From positions 23,673,001 through 23,737,000 of the forward strand of contig CM048552.1 of the NCBI GenBank assembly GCA_026413225.1: 64,000 nucleotides of DNA, written 5' to 3'. Below are positions 25,290 through 38,015 of the stretch, piece by piece. The translations under genes were made by a program, and so were the position numbers. This DNA comes from Otis tarda. Its lineage: Eukaryota; Chordata; Aves; Otidiformes; Otididae. The notes below the pieces were generated by a model, which made no database searches, had not been told where the DNA came from, and was given only the letters and a program-made list of their open reading frames with translations. The first letter of the stretch is position 1. Every line of letters begins with the position of its first letter.

Positions 25290-26597
25290 AAAAAATTTTA
25301 GGTATATGTGAAGGCCGGTCCATCTCACTTTGGTCCCTGGGAAAATCATGGAGTAACCCTTCTTGGACCACATTTCTGGGCACATGAAGGAGAAGGTTAC
25401 CAGAAAGAGTCAACATGCTTGACCAACCTGATTGCCTTCTGTGATAGGACATCTGGGTTTGTGGACGAGGGGAGACAAGGGGAGAGCTGGGGACATAATT
25501 TACCTTGACTGTAGTAAAGTTTTGGCACTGTATCCCACAATATTTTGGTACACATTAGGATGTTATAGTTTGGGTGAGTGTACAACTAAGGTAAGAGTCA
25601 GTTTGGATGGCAGGGCTTAGAGAGTCGTGGATATAGGTCATACTCTACCTGAAGACCAGTAGCAAGGGGTTTGTTCTGGGTCCTGTTTTGTTTAGCATCT
25701 TTACCAATGACCGGTAGAAGGTAATGGTATGCACTTTCATGAAGTTTGTAGATGGTACCAAATTGGGGGTAAATTGTTGATATGCTAAAAGAAAGGGCTG
25801 TCATCCAGAGGCACCTAGACAAGATGGACAAATAGGCTAGTGGGAACCTCATAAAATTCAACAAGGACAAGTGTAAAGTTTGGCAAATGGAAGGGCAGAG
25901 CCCTTGCAATGGAACAGCCTATCAACTGACTGGCTGAGGAGCAACTCTGTGGAAAATGCCACAGAGGCCTTGCAGACAGCAAACTGAGCATGAGCTAAGA
26001 GTCCCACAGTCGCAAATAGGGCCAACAGTCTCCTAGAGTGTATTAACAGAAGCAGATAGATAGACTGAGGGACCTCTTTACCTAGGTCTCATTAGACCAC
26101 ATATGAAATACTGGCCTCCTACTACAAGACACACATCAATAAACTGGAGCAAGTTCAGCACAAGACCACCATGATGGCTGGTGACCAGAGCACTTGTTCT
26201 GTGAGGGGAGACTGATGAAGCTGGGCCTGTTCAGCCTGGAGCAGAGACAGCTTTGAACATAGTGAACAGTAGCCCCTAGTGCCTACATGGAGGTCACTGA
26301 GAGAATGGAGCCTTCACAGTGGGTCGTGGTAGGAGAGCAGGATACCATGGGCATAAATTGGAACAAAAGTAATTCAAACTGGATGAAAGGAAAACAATTT
26401 TTCCCTCTGAAGGCAGTCAAGTTTGACTACCCAGAGAGGCTATGCAGTCTTTCTTCATCCTTGGGGTTTTCCAAGACCTGACTGACTGGATAAAGAACTG
26501 AGACACCTGGTTTGACTGCACAGCTGACCCTGTTTTCAGGAGAATATTGGGCTAGAGACCTGAGGTCCTTCCAACCTGAACTAACTATACTTATAAA
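25290..26597 (+). mobile_element. Old, decayed CR1 LINE
   Basis: Plus-strand segments resemble CR1 RT in broken frames: GGTCCTGTTTTGTTTAGCAT (motif B/C region) at 25680, ATGAAGTTTGTAGATGGTAC (the degraded FADD region) at 25738, and CTGTTCAGCCTGGAGCAGAG at 26227. The 3' end, with GAGGTCCTTCCAACCTGAAC, lies at about 26562. Many stops and substitutions show it is much older than the copy at 17337. Confidence 0.82.
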
Positions 26598-27600
26598 TGA
26601 AACAAAATTATTCAGTTGAACTGATTCAGATTTTTGTATGTGTTTGTGGATTTTCAGCTTGAGAAAAAAAAAAACAAAACAGTTTTTGATCTGGGACAAA
26701 AACTCTTTTTCACACTGAGAATGCTCATACAAGGGACAAGCCATTTCCCTCTCAAAACTAATGCTGACACCATTGTATAACACGGTAGATCAAAGAGTAC
26801 TGCTGCTGTTTAAAAGTTAAGAGATGGGTTTACATCGTCTTTTCATGGCTCAGGCCAACATATTCACGAGTTTAGAGTTCAAATTTGAACAGTAGGAAAC
26901 TGAAATATCTCGGTAGCTATGCCTCACTTTCTACTTGAATCTAGATCTATTCTGACCTTGAAGATACTGTCTATTCAGGTTGACAACAAATCTCACCTCT
27001 TGTGGCAGATAATAACAGTGACTATACAGGAAGTATCCCAGATTGTTAAAGGGATACTGGCTTGTCTTCTCTGTATAGTGTTACCATAGCAAGAGCAGAC
27101 GGATACGTGAACATCCCAGTGTGGCAGACTTACCTTGTATGAGATTAACTTCATTTGGGAGAATAACATAAATGTTTGGGTCACTTGTAGTTCCCCTGGG
27201 TATTATCAGCCAAGACATACTAGGGTCAGCCCTGAATCAGTCACATCATCTTGTAGTGGACACATCTACTGCTGCATGCCTTCTGCACATAAATTCCTAC
27301 CTTTTGGTATTGCTCGCGGAAAAGTTAAAATGTTAGGTTTTATTTCAGGATTAAAATTGTTGAAAGTTAGGAATGACAAAGGGGAAAGCAGAGGTCAGAT
27401 ACTGACATCAGAGCAATTCTAATGCTGAATCTAGTAAAAATATGGATGACACTGTAGCTGGTGAGGGTGTAAATACAGAAATAGTTGTCAATAATGATGT
27501 ATGAAAATTGTTACAGGACTACACAATATATTATTATCCAGGAGAAAGTAATTGCAACCTCACTAGAGAGGGCTGCACTTGAATAAAAAAAAAAAACAAA

Positions 27601-27642
27601 CCATATATATATATATTTTTTTTTTATATATATATATAATGG
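27601..27642. repeat. (AT)n inverted repeat with T-tract loop
   Basis: CCATATATATATATAT, then about 10 T, then ATATATATATATAATGG. The arms are complementary apart from one extra A and could extrude as a hairpin or cruciform. An A-rich run sits just upstream at 27585-27596. Confidence 0.85.
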
Positions 27643-29182
27643 GGCAGAATAGTTCAAAGAAGTGAGATATACCCTGAACGGGGAAAGAACAAAAAGAAGG
27701 TGAAAGGTAGAAGGAGGGTTTGTATGTATATGTGGAGGGAATTGGAAGGGGAGGAGGTACATATGACATCACCGTTCTACCTTGTTGGTCTTCTGAGAAC
27801 CCCTCCTGAGGTACCTCAGAGATGGTCCCCTAAGATATCCTCATACTGCACTTTTCTGTGGGAGTCAGCAAAATCTTGCCTTTCCATGAGAATCATCCAG
27901 GTAGACAAAGATTAAATTTAAAGCCTATCCAAGTTCTCATGTAAAAATAGTGTTTATGTCAGGTCTGTCACATAAATATGTGGTTACCTGCTGAAGAAAC
28001 CAAGAAGAGTCTGTAGGTCATAGAGAAACTTCAAAGACAAATTAGGAGTTTGCAAAATAGTTAGCTAAGCTACATTAAAACCACTCTGATTTTCTTACTG
28101 ACTTCTGGTGTAAGTAAACACCTTGGTAATCAAATTGATGTCACTGTCTTGGAGGTTGAGAAGCATTGTGATATGATACCTATCCAGGTACTTGGACCCC
28201 TGGCACGTACTGGTGTACGTTTTTTCCCCTTGGTAAATCTGCACCTGGACAGACACATGAAATAATGGTGAGTTTTCACCAGTTCTACGCTCTAGGAAGA
28301 ACATAGGGAGTCCATACTAACAATGCTTATAGAAACCAGATGAACTTTCACATAGCCTAAAAGAGGTGGTAGTTCGTCCATTTCTCTTCTGAATTCGTGG
28401 ACTCAGGTCATGTGAGATGATAGATGCACAGACAGTGAGTGAAAACTGACGAGATTTTGCATATATTCATTAATCTGATCTCAGAGAAAGACTGTCAAAG
28501 TGAAAATTAGAGCATGCAAAGCCAATTAACCAGAAACCAATAAAAACATTTTTGGTAACCAGTGTAAATGAATCTGGTCAGGTTTATACAGCAATCATGT
28601 GCCATCTCAGAGGAACATGAAATGTTCCAAAGCAAAGTTCTGCTTGCTGAATTGCTTGTACTCTCATAGTTTCTACCAAATCAGTGTCTTCTAACATTTG
28701 ACGTATTTTTGATATTCCTTATGTAAAATTAGATAACAAAGTCTGCGGAGCTGGGGCAGTGCTCTGTGCTCTGTGTTTGTGCACTTCCTGATATAGATGG
28801 TGTGAATATATTGCCTAAGATTTTTTTATTTTGTTACTGTTCATATTAGACTTTTGCCTAAAATGATAATTTTCAATATGCACCATGTCCCTTTGTGTGT
28901 GCTTGGTGGGTTACCAGCATTTCAGCACTACTGTTGGTTGTACTTACATGTGAAAAATACAAGGGAAAAATGTGTGTTAGAGACTCCTGTCTGTATTCCT
29001 GCTGCTTCCAAAAGTTTAGAAGGTAACTACTCTTAAGGTGTTTCTCCTCCCCTAGTTTCTGCTCTGTCCTTAAACTTTTCCAGGTTGTTGTCTCCACCCC
29101 TGGAAATTCCTGTCCTCTGCTTCTGTTTTGGGTAATCTAAATTATGATTTTTTACCTAGATTATAAAGCAGTGTAGGCTCTT

Positions 29183-29240
29183 TAAAAAGTCTTCTTTGAA
29201 AAGTCTTATTTTGAAAAGTCCTATTTTGAAAGTCTCTTTG
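29183..29240. repeat. Short imperfect tandem repeat, 15-17 bp unit
   Basis: Four imperfect copies of an AAAGTCTTATTTTG-like unit lie in a row. No coding meaning is apparent. Confidence 0.65.
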
Positions 29241-32200
29241 GAGTGGACTTTGAGAGGTCTGGGGCTAGATGCAGCACAGAACGTGTCCTGTGCAACATGC
29301 GGCATACCCTCTGCACTGCAGCTAGGAACCTGGTGCTTGGTTCTAAAATCTAGTTCAGATTAGTGGGGGTTTCATCCTGCTTCAGAGCTAGGTAGGGAAT
29401 TCACAATGGCCTTTCTGCAGAGAATTAAATCTGACAGAAAAACTCTACTGGAGCAGTGTCACAATGAATTATAGAACAAACAAAATCAGAGTGACACCAA
29501 GCAAGTAAACACTCAAGTAAAATCTTGAGAGATTAGTAGTAACACGGAGGAAATACTTTTATAATGTACATATTATTCAGTCTAATTCTGTCCACTTATA
29601 CTGCAGTTTAGTTAGTTTCTTCTTCTAAAAGATCAGAGAGACAATTAATGAAAAATTATTTTTAGTAGTTTATATGTTTTGGTCAATTCACTTGGAGCAA
29701 TTCAATGTAAATTAATTGAAGTTAAGGGAGTAATAATCAGTGGATTCATCCTGCTGCCATTGAACTTATTCTGATGTAAGGAATGGGCTCAGCAAACATT
29801 TCTAGATAAGGCTGATACTTGAGTACAGCCATTGTAAGATTTCTGTTCACAAATTGCAAGTGAAATGCATGCTAAGGGCTGAAGGGACTTGTTTGATTGT
29901 TTGTTTTTCTTTTTGTCACTCCATTTTAGCTGCTTCCTTGCTCATTACATTGTTCCCATTAGCATAATGTATTGGTTGTGTTTACACAGCTCTCCCTGCC
30001 AAAGGCTGCCCTGCAGTTGTACAGCCACTGGGGTAACCAGCTGTTACTTATTTAAGCCTCCATCATTTGTATGACAGGGTAACTTAATTATGCCCTGCTT
30101 GAAGATGCTAAATAAAATTATCTTCTGAACAAGTGTACTTTGCCTAATATTTGTCTCTATCAGGTATTTGAACTCTGACACTTAAGCCACATGCACTAAA
30201 TAAATAAACACATGTTAAAACTAAACCAGGTAGCAAGTTGAATATTACAGAGTTAGAGGTTGTTATATAGTATTTCGAGAGCACAGTTATCTCTTTAGCT
30301 CAGGTATAATGCGTATTTAAAAGACTTCAGAAAACAGAAACTAATAAGCAGTTAATAGCATAATAAACCATCAAGTAAGGTTGACCTTCTTGTACGTTTT
30401 GTGAATATAGGAAATAGATCTTCAGTCAGCATTGGTCATCTTTAAAAGACGAGATTGTAATACTCTATACATTTCAAATCTGGATCAGAAAAAAGATTGC
30501 TTCCTACTCAGCAATATATTCTAGTTATAAGATTGTGTCATTCAACAACAATGGTCTCTCTTTGTTATAGCAAACCATTTAGTTTTAAATTTAAACCTGG
30601 AGTATGAATTACATCCAAGCCATACTTTTTTTTTCTGTTTTCCTGGTAACGTCTTTCCTTAGTTCTCTATAAGGCAGCTTACTTTCTCTGCCTTTTTCAT
30701 CACTAGATGAATATGCATGTGAAAGTTACAATTTTGGGGTTGCCAACTGGCTCCTTGAGTTTTAAGTGTTCCAAAATGTCAGCTCCCATATTTTCAAATG
30801 GATTCTAGTTGAAGATGTGCCAATCTACATGAATTTATTTTGAACAGTTGTCCACCTGCCAGATTTTCTAGTTGATTTAGCCTTAGGGTAAATACAATCC
30901 GCGTTTAAAGTACCTGAAGACTGATTAATAATAAACAATCTATATAAAGTAAGTTTTGCTAAAAGTTACCAAAGCACAAAAATAAAATGATTCTCTAAAT
31001 TGTGCTGCATCTTATCTAAATGAATTGATCTAAGTTGTGCAAATCAGAATGCATTTGACCAAAGAGAGTTTTAATTTTCTAAGTATTTGGAAGGAGTATG
31101 AAAGTGGTTTGAAGACTGGACTATAACTCTGGTAGAAAATTTTTTGAAATCTTATAATAAAAGCACTTTTTTTAAATTAAATAAAATTGGAAGTAAGGTT
31201 GAAATGAACCGCTGTACAGAATATCCCGCTGTAGGCCAATAAATACAATTTTTTGTTGCTAGAAAAAGGCTACAGGCTTTGTATTGTTCTGTCAATGTGG
31301 GTTTCAGGATATATTTTGGCTTGTGTCCTGAGCTTGTGTTAGTTGTGAAAACAATTTTACAGCAGTCGACAGACTACTGCCTGACTTGTTTCAGCTTAGC
31401 TCTCTGAATACTGTATATGGTAAAGATCTAACAAACTTCTGAAGCCACTCATTAACAAAGCAACCGGGACTTAATTTCAATTAATAAGGAGTTAATGGGT
31501 GGAGATAGACTGATTGTAAATGGGAACACATTCTTTAGAAGGGCAAATAAGCACACACTCTTACAAAATGTGTAAAAGTAACCTCAGCTAGACCCAAGAC
31601 TAAGGCGGGGGGCAGGGGGAGTCATCAACATCATGTGTCTCCTACTGGTGAAGGACTGGGGATGCTGTCAGTGCAACATAACCTCCCCTTCCCTGTGTTC
31701 TGCTTGCAGAGGGCTGAATCTGTTGTCCTTAAGAACCAGAGAAGCATGGACAGGGTGTGTATCACCAGAGGAAAGGGATTATTCATGTATAACAGATTTA
31801 GCTACATTATTAATGAGATTTTCCTGTAATAATTAAAAAATTTGAATAGTAAAAGCTACTGTCATTGTAACGGGATTAATAATAATATTTGCTATAGTTT
31901 TGATTAGGCTGTAAAAACTTTAATTAGATTAAAAATAAATACTTTGCTTGGCATTTTGCCTGTAAGAAAATCTTAAGTGTAACACAATATATCATAAAAG
32001 TCCTACTTCTGCATTTTGTTGAAGGTTCAATTAATGTATACTATAAGAACTACTTTTAAATAATCTCCTTCTTCAGTTTTTCCATGCAGCACAGACTTTT
32101 TCCAATATGCTTATTTAATACTGACTTTTTCTTACTGATATTTTGAGATTTATTAGCTTAGTTTTACAAACTGTGAGTATCTACTTTCTAGTTCAGCTTT

Positions 32201-32954
32201 TGGAGTTCAGTACTCCTGAATTTCAGGACTGACATACACATTACAAACAGTAGAGATTGCTCAGTGATTGACTACTGTGACTCTATTTATACTAAGGTTG
32301 ATGAGATGAATGGATCACATGGCCCTTTAAAAACCTTAATACTGCAATAAATGGTGTGCTGTGGTATATGTAAGCTGTGTGATAGTGTGATTTCTAACCT
32401 AACTTATAAGAAGAAAAAAGAATCAAATTACCTATTGATATTTTAAATTATTTTGAAGGTCTGCAAGGCAGTGCTTAGCATTTTCCATGAGACGTATGTC
32501 CTCAGGATGGACCAAATTAAAGAAGCAGACTTTAGCTTATTACTATTCTTAATAAAACATTGTAATAAGTGTGGCAGATGAAGTAAAGCTGAACATTTTT
32601 TTCCGTTAAAAAATGTTGCTCATTCCCAATAAGCAGAATATTTGATAATGCAACATTTGTTTCAGTCTAATCTCTCCATCATTTGCCACAAAACAACATA
32701 ATTTCTGATGCCAATGTTCTGTGATGTTACCTGTAAAACCACAGACTATGTCCACAGGGGTTACACATCAACAAAAAGCTTTTTCAAATGTTGCAATTAC
32801 AGAAGAGCTAAAGCATCTGAAACTGTATACTGAAACAAACAAAGGGAAGAGGAAGAAATAAACCCAAGGAATTAAAATAGGCAAAAAAGCACCAATTTTC
32901 TATAGTTTTATGGTTAGAAGTGACATTTGCCAATAGAAATGACAACTGGCATTA

Positions 32955-33690
32955 ATCATAGACTCATAGAATGGTTAGGGTTGGAAGGGACCTTCAAAGG
33001 TCATCTAGTCCAACCCCCCTGCAAGGACCAGGGACATCCCCAACTAGATCAGGTTGTTCAGAGCCTCATCCAGCCTGGCCTTGAACGTTTCCAGGGATGG
33101 GGCCTCCACCACCTTTCTGAGCAACCTGTTCCAGTGTTCTATAACTCGCATCGTAAAAATTTTTTTCCTAATTTCCAATCTAAATCTACCCCCCACTATT
33201 TTAAAACCATTACTCCTTGTCTTATTGCAACAGGCCCTACTAAACAGCCTCTCCCCATCTTTCTTGTAGGCCCCCTTGAGGTACTGGAAGACCACTATAA
33301 GGTCTCCCTGGAGCCTCCTCTTCTCCAGGCTGAACAGCCCCAACTCTCTCAGCCTGTCTTCATAGGAAAGGTGCTCCAGCCCTTTTATCATCTTCGTGGC
33401 CCTCGTCTGGACCTTCTCCAAGTGGTCCCTGTCCTTCTTGTGTTGGGGACTCCAGAACTGGACACAGTACTCCAGGTGGGGTCTCACCAGGACAGAGCAG
33501 AGGGGGAGAATCACCTCCCTCGACCTGCTGGCCACGCTTCTCTTGATGCAGCCCAGGATGCGGTTGGCCTTCTGGGCCGCAAGGGCGCATTGCCGGCTCA
33601 TGTTGAGCTTCTTGTCCACCAGCACTCCCAAGTCCTTCTCCTCAGGACTGCTCTCAATCCATTCTCCACCCAGCCTGTATTTGTGCCTGC
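32955..33690 (-). mobile_element. CR1 LINE 3' fragment (younger)
   Basis: The minus-strand tail is at about 32955-32972. The minus frame 33044-33631 keeps 195 open residues, including [20 protein letters not shown] and [20 protein letters not shown], the CR1 ORF2 C-terminal domain. The copy breaks off at about 33690. Close likeness to the element at 17337 suggests a fairly young copy. Confidence 0.93.
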
Positions 33691-33729
33691 CTAATGCCTA
33701 CCATGTTGAGAAAGTACCATGTTACTATG

Positions 33730-34445
33730 AATCACAGAATCCGAGAATCATAGAATGGTTTGAGTTGGAAGAAACCTTTAAAGGTCATCTAGTCCAATCT
33801 CCCTGCAAAAACCAGGGACATCTCCAACCAGATCAGGTTGCTCAAAGCTTCATCCAACCTGACCTTGAATGTTTCCAGGGATGGGGCATCCACTGTTTCT
33901 CTGGGCAACCTGTTCCACTGCCTCATCACCTTCACAAAAAATAATTTCTTCCTTATGTCTAATCTAATTCTGCCCTCTTTCAGTTTAAAATCATTACACC
34001 TTGTCCTGTCACTGTGGGCCTTGGTAAAAAAATTTCTCTCTGTACTTTCTTATGAGCCCCTTTTATACATTTAAAGGCTGCAATAAGATCTCCCCGAAGC
34101 CTTCTCTTCTCCAGGCTGAACAATCTCAACACTTTCAGTCTGTCTCCATAGGAGAGGTGCTTCAGCCCTCTAATTACTTTCGTGGCCCTCCTCTGAACCC
34201 ACCTTTAAAGGCCTATGTCTTTCTTGTACTGGAGACTCCAGAGCCGGACGTGGTACTCTAGGTGGGGTCTCACTAGAGCGGAGTAGACATGCTGACCATG
34301 CTTCTTTTTATGCAGCCCAGTCCATGATATGATTGACTTTCTGGGCTGCAGGCACACATTGCTGACTTATATCCAATTTTCCATCCACTAGTATCCCCAA
34401 ATCCTTCTCTGCAGGTCTGCTCTCAATCAGTTCTTCAATGGGTCT
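33730..34445 (-). mobile_element. CR1 LINE 3' fragment (older subfamily)
   Basis: A second CR1 tail (GAATCATAGAATGGTTTGAG) begins about 40 bp after the previous copy ends, in the same orientation. The body differs from its neighbour (for example complement sequence TACATTTAAAGGCTGCAATA in place of TTGAGGTACTGGAAG), is more decayed and ends at about 34445. Confidence 0.9.
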
Positions 34446-37400
34446 GCATGTCTCCTGTGTTGTCCTATTAGACTCTAAAATAGTAACCGTACATTGTCAA
34501 GAATATTCACAAGCCATGAAGCCAGTTATTATAGCATCATTAGGTTTATATATTAAAATCTCTTAATCTCTCAGCAAGAACAGTGTGAGTATATCAACAT
34601 TATATAGTGGGCATCACCCCAAACTGGGCAAATTCCTGGGAATGGTTTGGTAGAGTGTGAGTTGGTCTGGGCCCAGCCCCACTCATGCCAGGAGCACTCT
34701 AACAGTTTAACAGTGCAGGCAGTAAAATCCTAATTCCCAGGCCTATACTGTAGCATTTTTTCATTGTTTACCTTATAGACACGTGGTAGAGTATTATATT
34801 AGTTATTTCCCAGCCCAAGAGATCAACTATTCTTTTTATTTGATACATTGCAATGATATCCTGGTACCTTCTGTGTGACAAAGGAATAATTAGGAAATAG
34901 TTAGGAAATTAAGTGAAGAGACACACAGAGTTGGACAACCATTTTTTGGTTGAAGGAGAAGTTGTTCCCAAATGTCAGGACAAATTAGCAAATCTTGCTG
35001 AAGCGACTGTCTTCAAATTCCCATTATCTGAGTTTCAGGAGTTGTCTTTGTTTGGGATACACCTGTCCTATTCTACCTCCATAGTAAAATCAAGTATGGA
35101 GCAGTCACTGGAAAATTTTTGGATGAATTAAGATTAGTTTTGCGCATGTGGTGAAATAACACTTTGGAGGGAAAGCTATGCAATGCAAATTTTACAATGT
35201 GCAGTTGTGGAACATGCCATTTCCAAAGAGCAGTTGACAACTCTGAGTTCTCTGTATCTGCATCTCTTAAAATAATAAATACAATGTTTTAAAAAAGGAC
35301 CTATTTAAACCATTCCTTTCTTTGCATAAAATAATTCATGAGTAGAAGGGGAATACTTATAAATATTGCAGGAGAGGTCAAAATTAGACAAGTGGAAAAT
35401 CTGAACAGTGAAATAGTTACCATAATTCAGTTTCTGAAATGCGCCTATATACACATTCCACCAAGGCTAGTTTTTATAGCTCCTCTCTCATCCAAGCTTT
35501 AATGAAAGTTCACACTTTTTAAATCTAGCACATATTTGATTTGAAATCAGTTATTGGATCTTTCATTTCTCTTTACGTTTCTGAAAGCAACTGAAATGTA
35601 CAGATAAAAATAAAGATTTGTTTTCTCAGTTTTCTCTGCAATGTACAGAATTACAGCCTCAGTTTCCTGTTTGAGATAATAACGTAATGAATGTTGTACT
35701 TTCATGTTTGTGAGAAAGCTTTGACTTTTCCTCTCAAAGCCTCATTTTAATTGGTACTTTGGTAAGGAATGTTTTTAAAAGGTTAAAAAAGTATATATGT
35801 TAAGCAGTTTCCCATGTTTTTTAACTGAACAAATGTTTGAGGAAGACTGATTCCATGAAGTTTAGCTTACGTCTGGCAAATAATCTTGTTATGTGAGCAA
35901 AACAATGATTGACTTGTACCTGTAATGTTTTTCTTCAGGAAAAGATGAATTTTCTTCCCATGGGTCCAGACACGAAAGAATGTTGTGCACTGAAAGCAGT
36001 AAAAGTCTGTAGGTGTAAGCTTATAAGGATGGAGGTTCTGCAGAGAAGCATGAATCCTTTTGTTAGTTATTGGCACCTTGTCAGCCTTGTTACTGCCCTG
36101 TTTATACTCTCCTGGTTTAAATATATTTGCCTGCAGCCAGCCTTTTCGATGCTGATTTTTTGGAGCGGATTTTTGATGCTGATTTTTTGGTGCGGAATCC
36201 ATTGCATGACAATTCTTTCTGATTTGTGAGCACAACTGTGAAACGTGAGTGTTGTCATCCAGTCAACTCTTTACCAAGCAGCAACACATGCAATAGCAAT
36301 TATAGTGTTATGGCATGTGCATGACTTTAAAATAAGAAGGGGACTGTCTTTTTCTAACTCCTCTAGATTCTGCAGCAGAGTGAGGATGGCTGTGAACGCT
36401 TTCAGAGTTTTTCTGAGACTAAAGAGACTTGTGCTCTCTCTACAACAAATGGAGAGGGACTGTTTTGCTGTCTTTCTCAGTCTGTGGGATGCCTGTGGAT
36501 AGATGGCATGTATCTTTATTTTATGATACATCATTTATCTTCTGGCGATAAATGATCTGGTAAAGGCTTCCAACAGCTGAGAGTGAAGACAAGAGTGGCG
36601 AGAGGGAATGAGAGCAAAAATCCCTTGTGGGAAACAAAGCTGGCTGCAGTTCTGGCCTTAAAAAATGAAACTGACTGAAGGAGCTGAGAAGATTCACATA
36701 TGAGACATAAAGTATTTGGGAACAAGGATAAGGGAAAAATTAAATCATAATTCAATCTTCTGCTCTGTTACTGGCAGTGTGGGACATATTCAGGAGTGCC
36801 TATCTGGGTGTATCTGTCTCAGCAGGATAGTTCAGACTCCAGTATTTGATTCTGAGGCTATTTCTTTAGCCTGAGGAGCAAGGCACTTCTAAAGGGCAAA
36901 TTGTGGTATCTGTCTCACAAATAACCTGGACCCTTTTGTTCTCTTTTGTGAGACAGACAGAGCATGGGTCTGAGTGGGGGTCTAGATCATTTACATGAGA
37001 TACAGTCTGTTGCGTGGGATCCTTTGTCAATTGTGGAAATGGAAAACAGTACATAAGAAGTCCTATATCAGTTCTGGTGTGGGTTTGGGGTGGGGGATAG
37101 AGATAGGAGGGTATTAGGCCTCAAGTTTTTCCTATAGTATAATTTTTCTTTTTCTTGTGTTAGCATGATTTTAGTTTTCTGTCTCATATCTTCTGGCAGT
37201 TAAGAACAAGGAGCATAGATATAACAGTTTTTGTTACATCTGTGAAAGGCATTATTGGAAAAAAAAGTTTGTAGTTCAGAAGGGTTTTTAGTGTGAGTAG
37301 TGCTGAAATTCATTTGTGTGTAACTATGAATCTTTGTGAGAAAGGGACCTTTATTCTCCTGTAACTTAAAGTGAGCTACCACTGTGAGACACATGAAAAA

Positions 37401-37724
37401 TTATTCAGACCTCACCTCTTATTAAACTGCACTACTTTTGTAGCTTCTTGATTTTTAGAGCAGCTAATTCTGTAAAAGTTACAGGTAGTTATGTTCCCAG
37501 AATAATAAAAGTACCCAGAATGCACAGCCATAAAACATCACTGTCCTTTTGTCAGGGATAAAAAAGTCAGACAAAAGTCAAACCAAGTTTGTGGCAACTT
37601 GTTTGCTAGACTTGTGCTTCATCAGGCTACAAGAAGGGAGATTACAAAGATGGGTAGGATTAGATGCAGGGGATGTTCCTGTCCTGTAATCAGACTCTCA
37701 GATTGCAAGTGACCACTTGAAAGG
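34446..37724. other. Intronic DNA with a 27-bp duplication
   Basis: Mostly AT-rich with no gene supported. A small tandem duplication is at 36148-36197. Confidence 0.55.
36148..36197. repeat. 27-bp tandem duplication (about 1.8 copies)
   Basis: GATGCTGATTTTTTGG followed by (A/T)GCGGA and a T run occurs twice in direct succession with one substitution. The unit is a multiple of three, so frames across it show a repeated peptide, but no gene is supported. Confidence 0.85.
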
Positions 37725-38015
37725 AAGCAGGGCCTGTTGCAATAGGGCAAGGGATCATGGTTTTAAATTAGAAGAAGGTAGATTCAGACTAGATTTAAGG
37801 AAGAAAATTTTTACAGTGAAGGTGGTGGAACACTGGAACAAGTTGCCCAGAGAGATGGTAGATGCCCCGTCCCTGGAAACATTCAAGGCCAGGTTGGATG
37901 AGGCTCTGAGCAACCTGATCTGGTTGGAGATGTCCCTGCTCCTTGCAGGGGGGTTGGACTAGATGACCTTTGAAGGTCCCTTCCAATCCAAACTGTTCTA
38001 TGATTCTGTGATTCT
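37725..38015 (+). mobile_element. CR1 LINE 3'-end fragment
   Basis: Starts abruptly in the ORF2 C-terminal codons (GCAGGGCCTGTTGCAATAGG). It keeps the last about 65 codons (VEHWNKLPREMVDAPSLETF), the 3' UTR with GGGGGTTGGACTAGATGACC, and a tail of ATTCTGTGATTCT at about 38000-38015. Confidence 0.93.

Larger units (their letters stand above)
26598..32954. other. AT-rich intronic DNA with simple repeats
   Basis: Contains the AT hairpin at 27601-27642, an AAGTCTTNTTTTGAA-type short tandem array at 29183-29240 and a poly-T run near 30627. No gene or recognisable transposon was seen. Confidence 0.5.

Noticed and set aside
35867..36235. 106- and 122-codon frames on opposite strands
   Set aside because: No splice sites or family likeness. 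Length is inflated by the 27-bp duplication.
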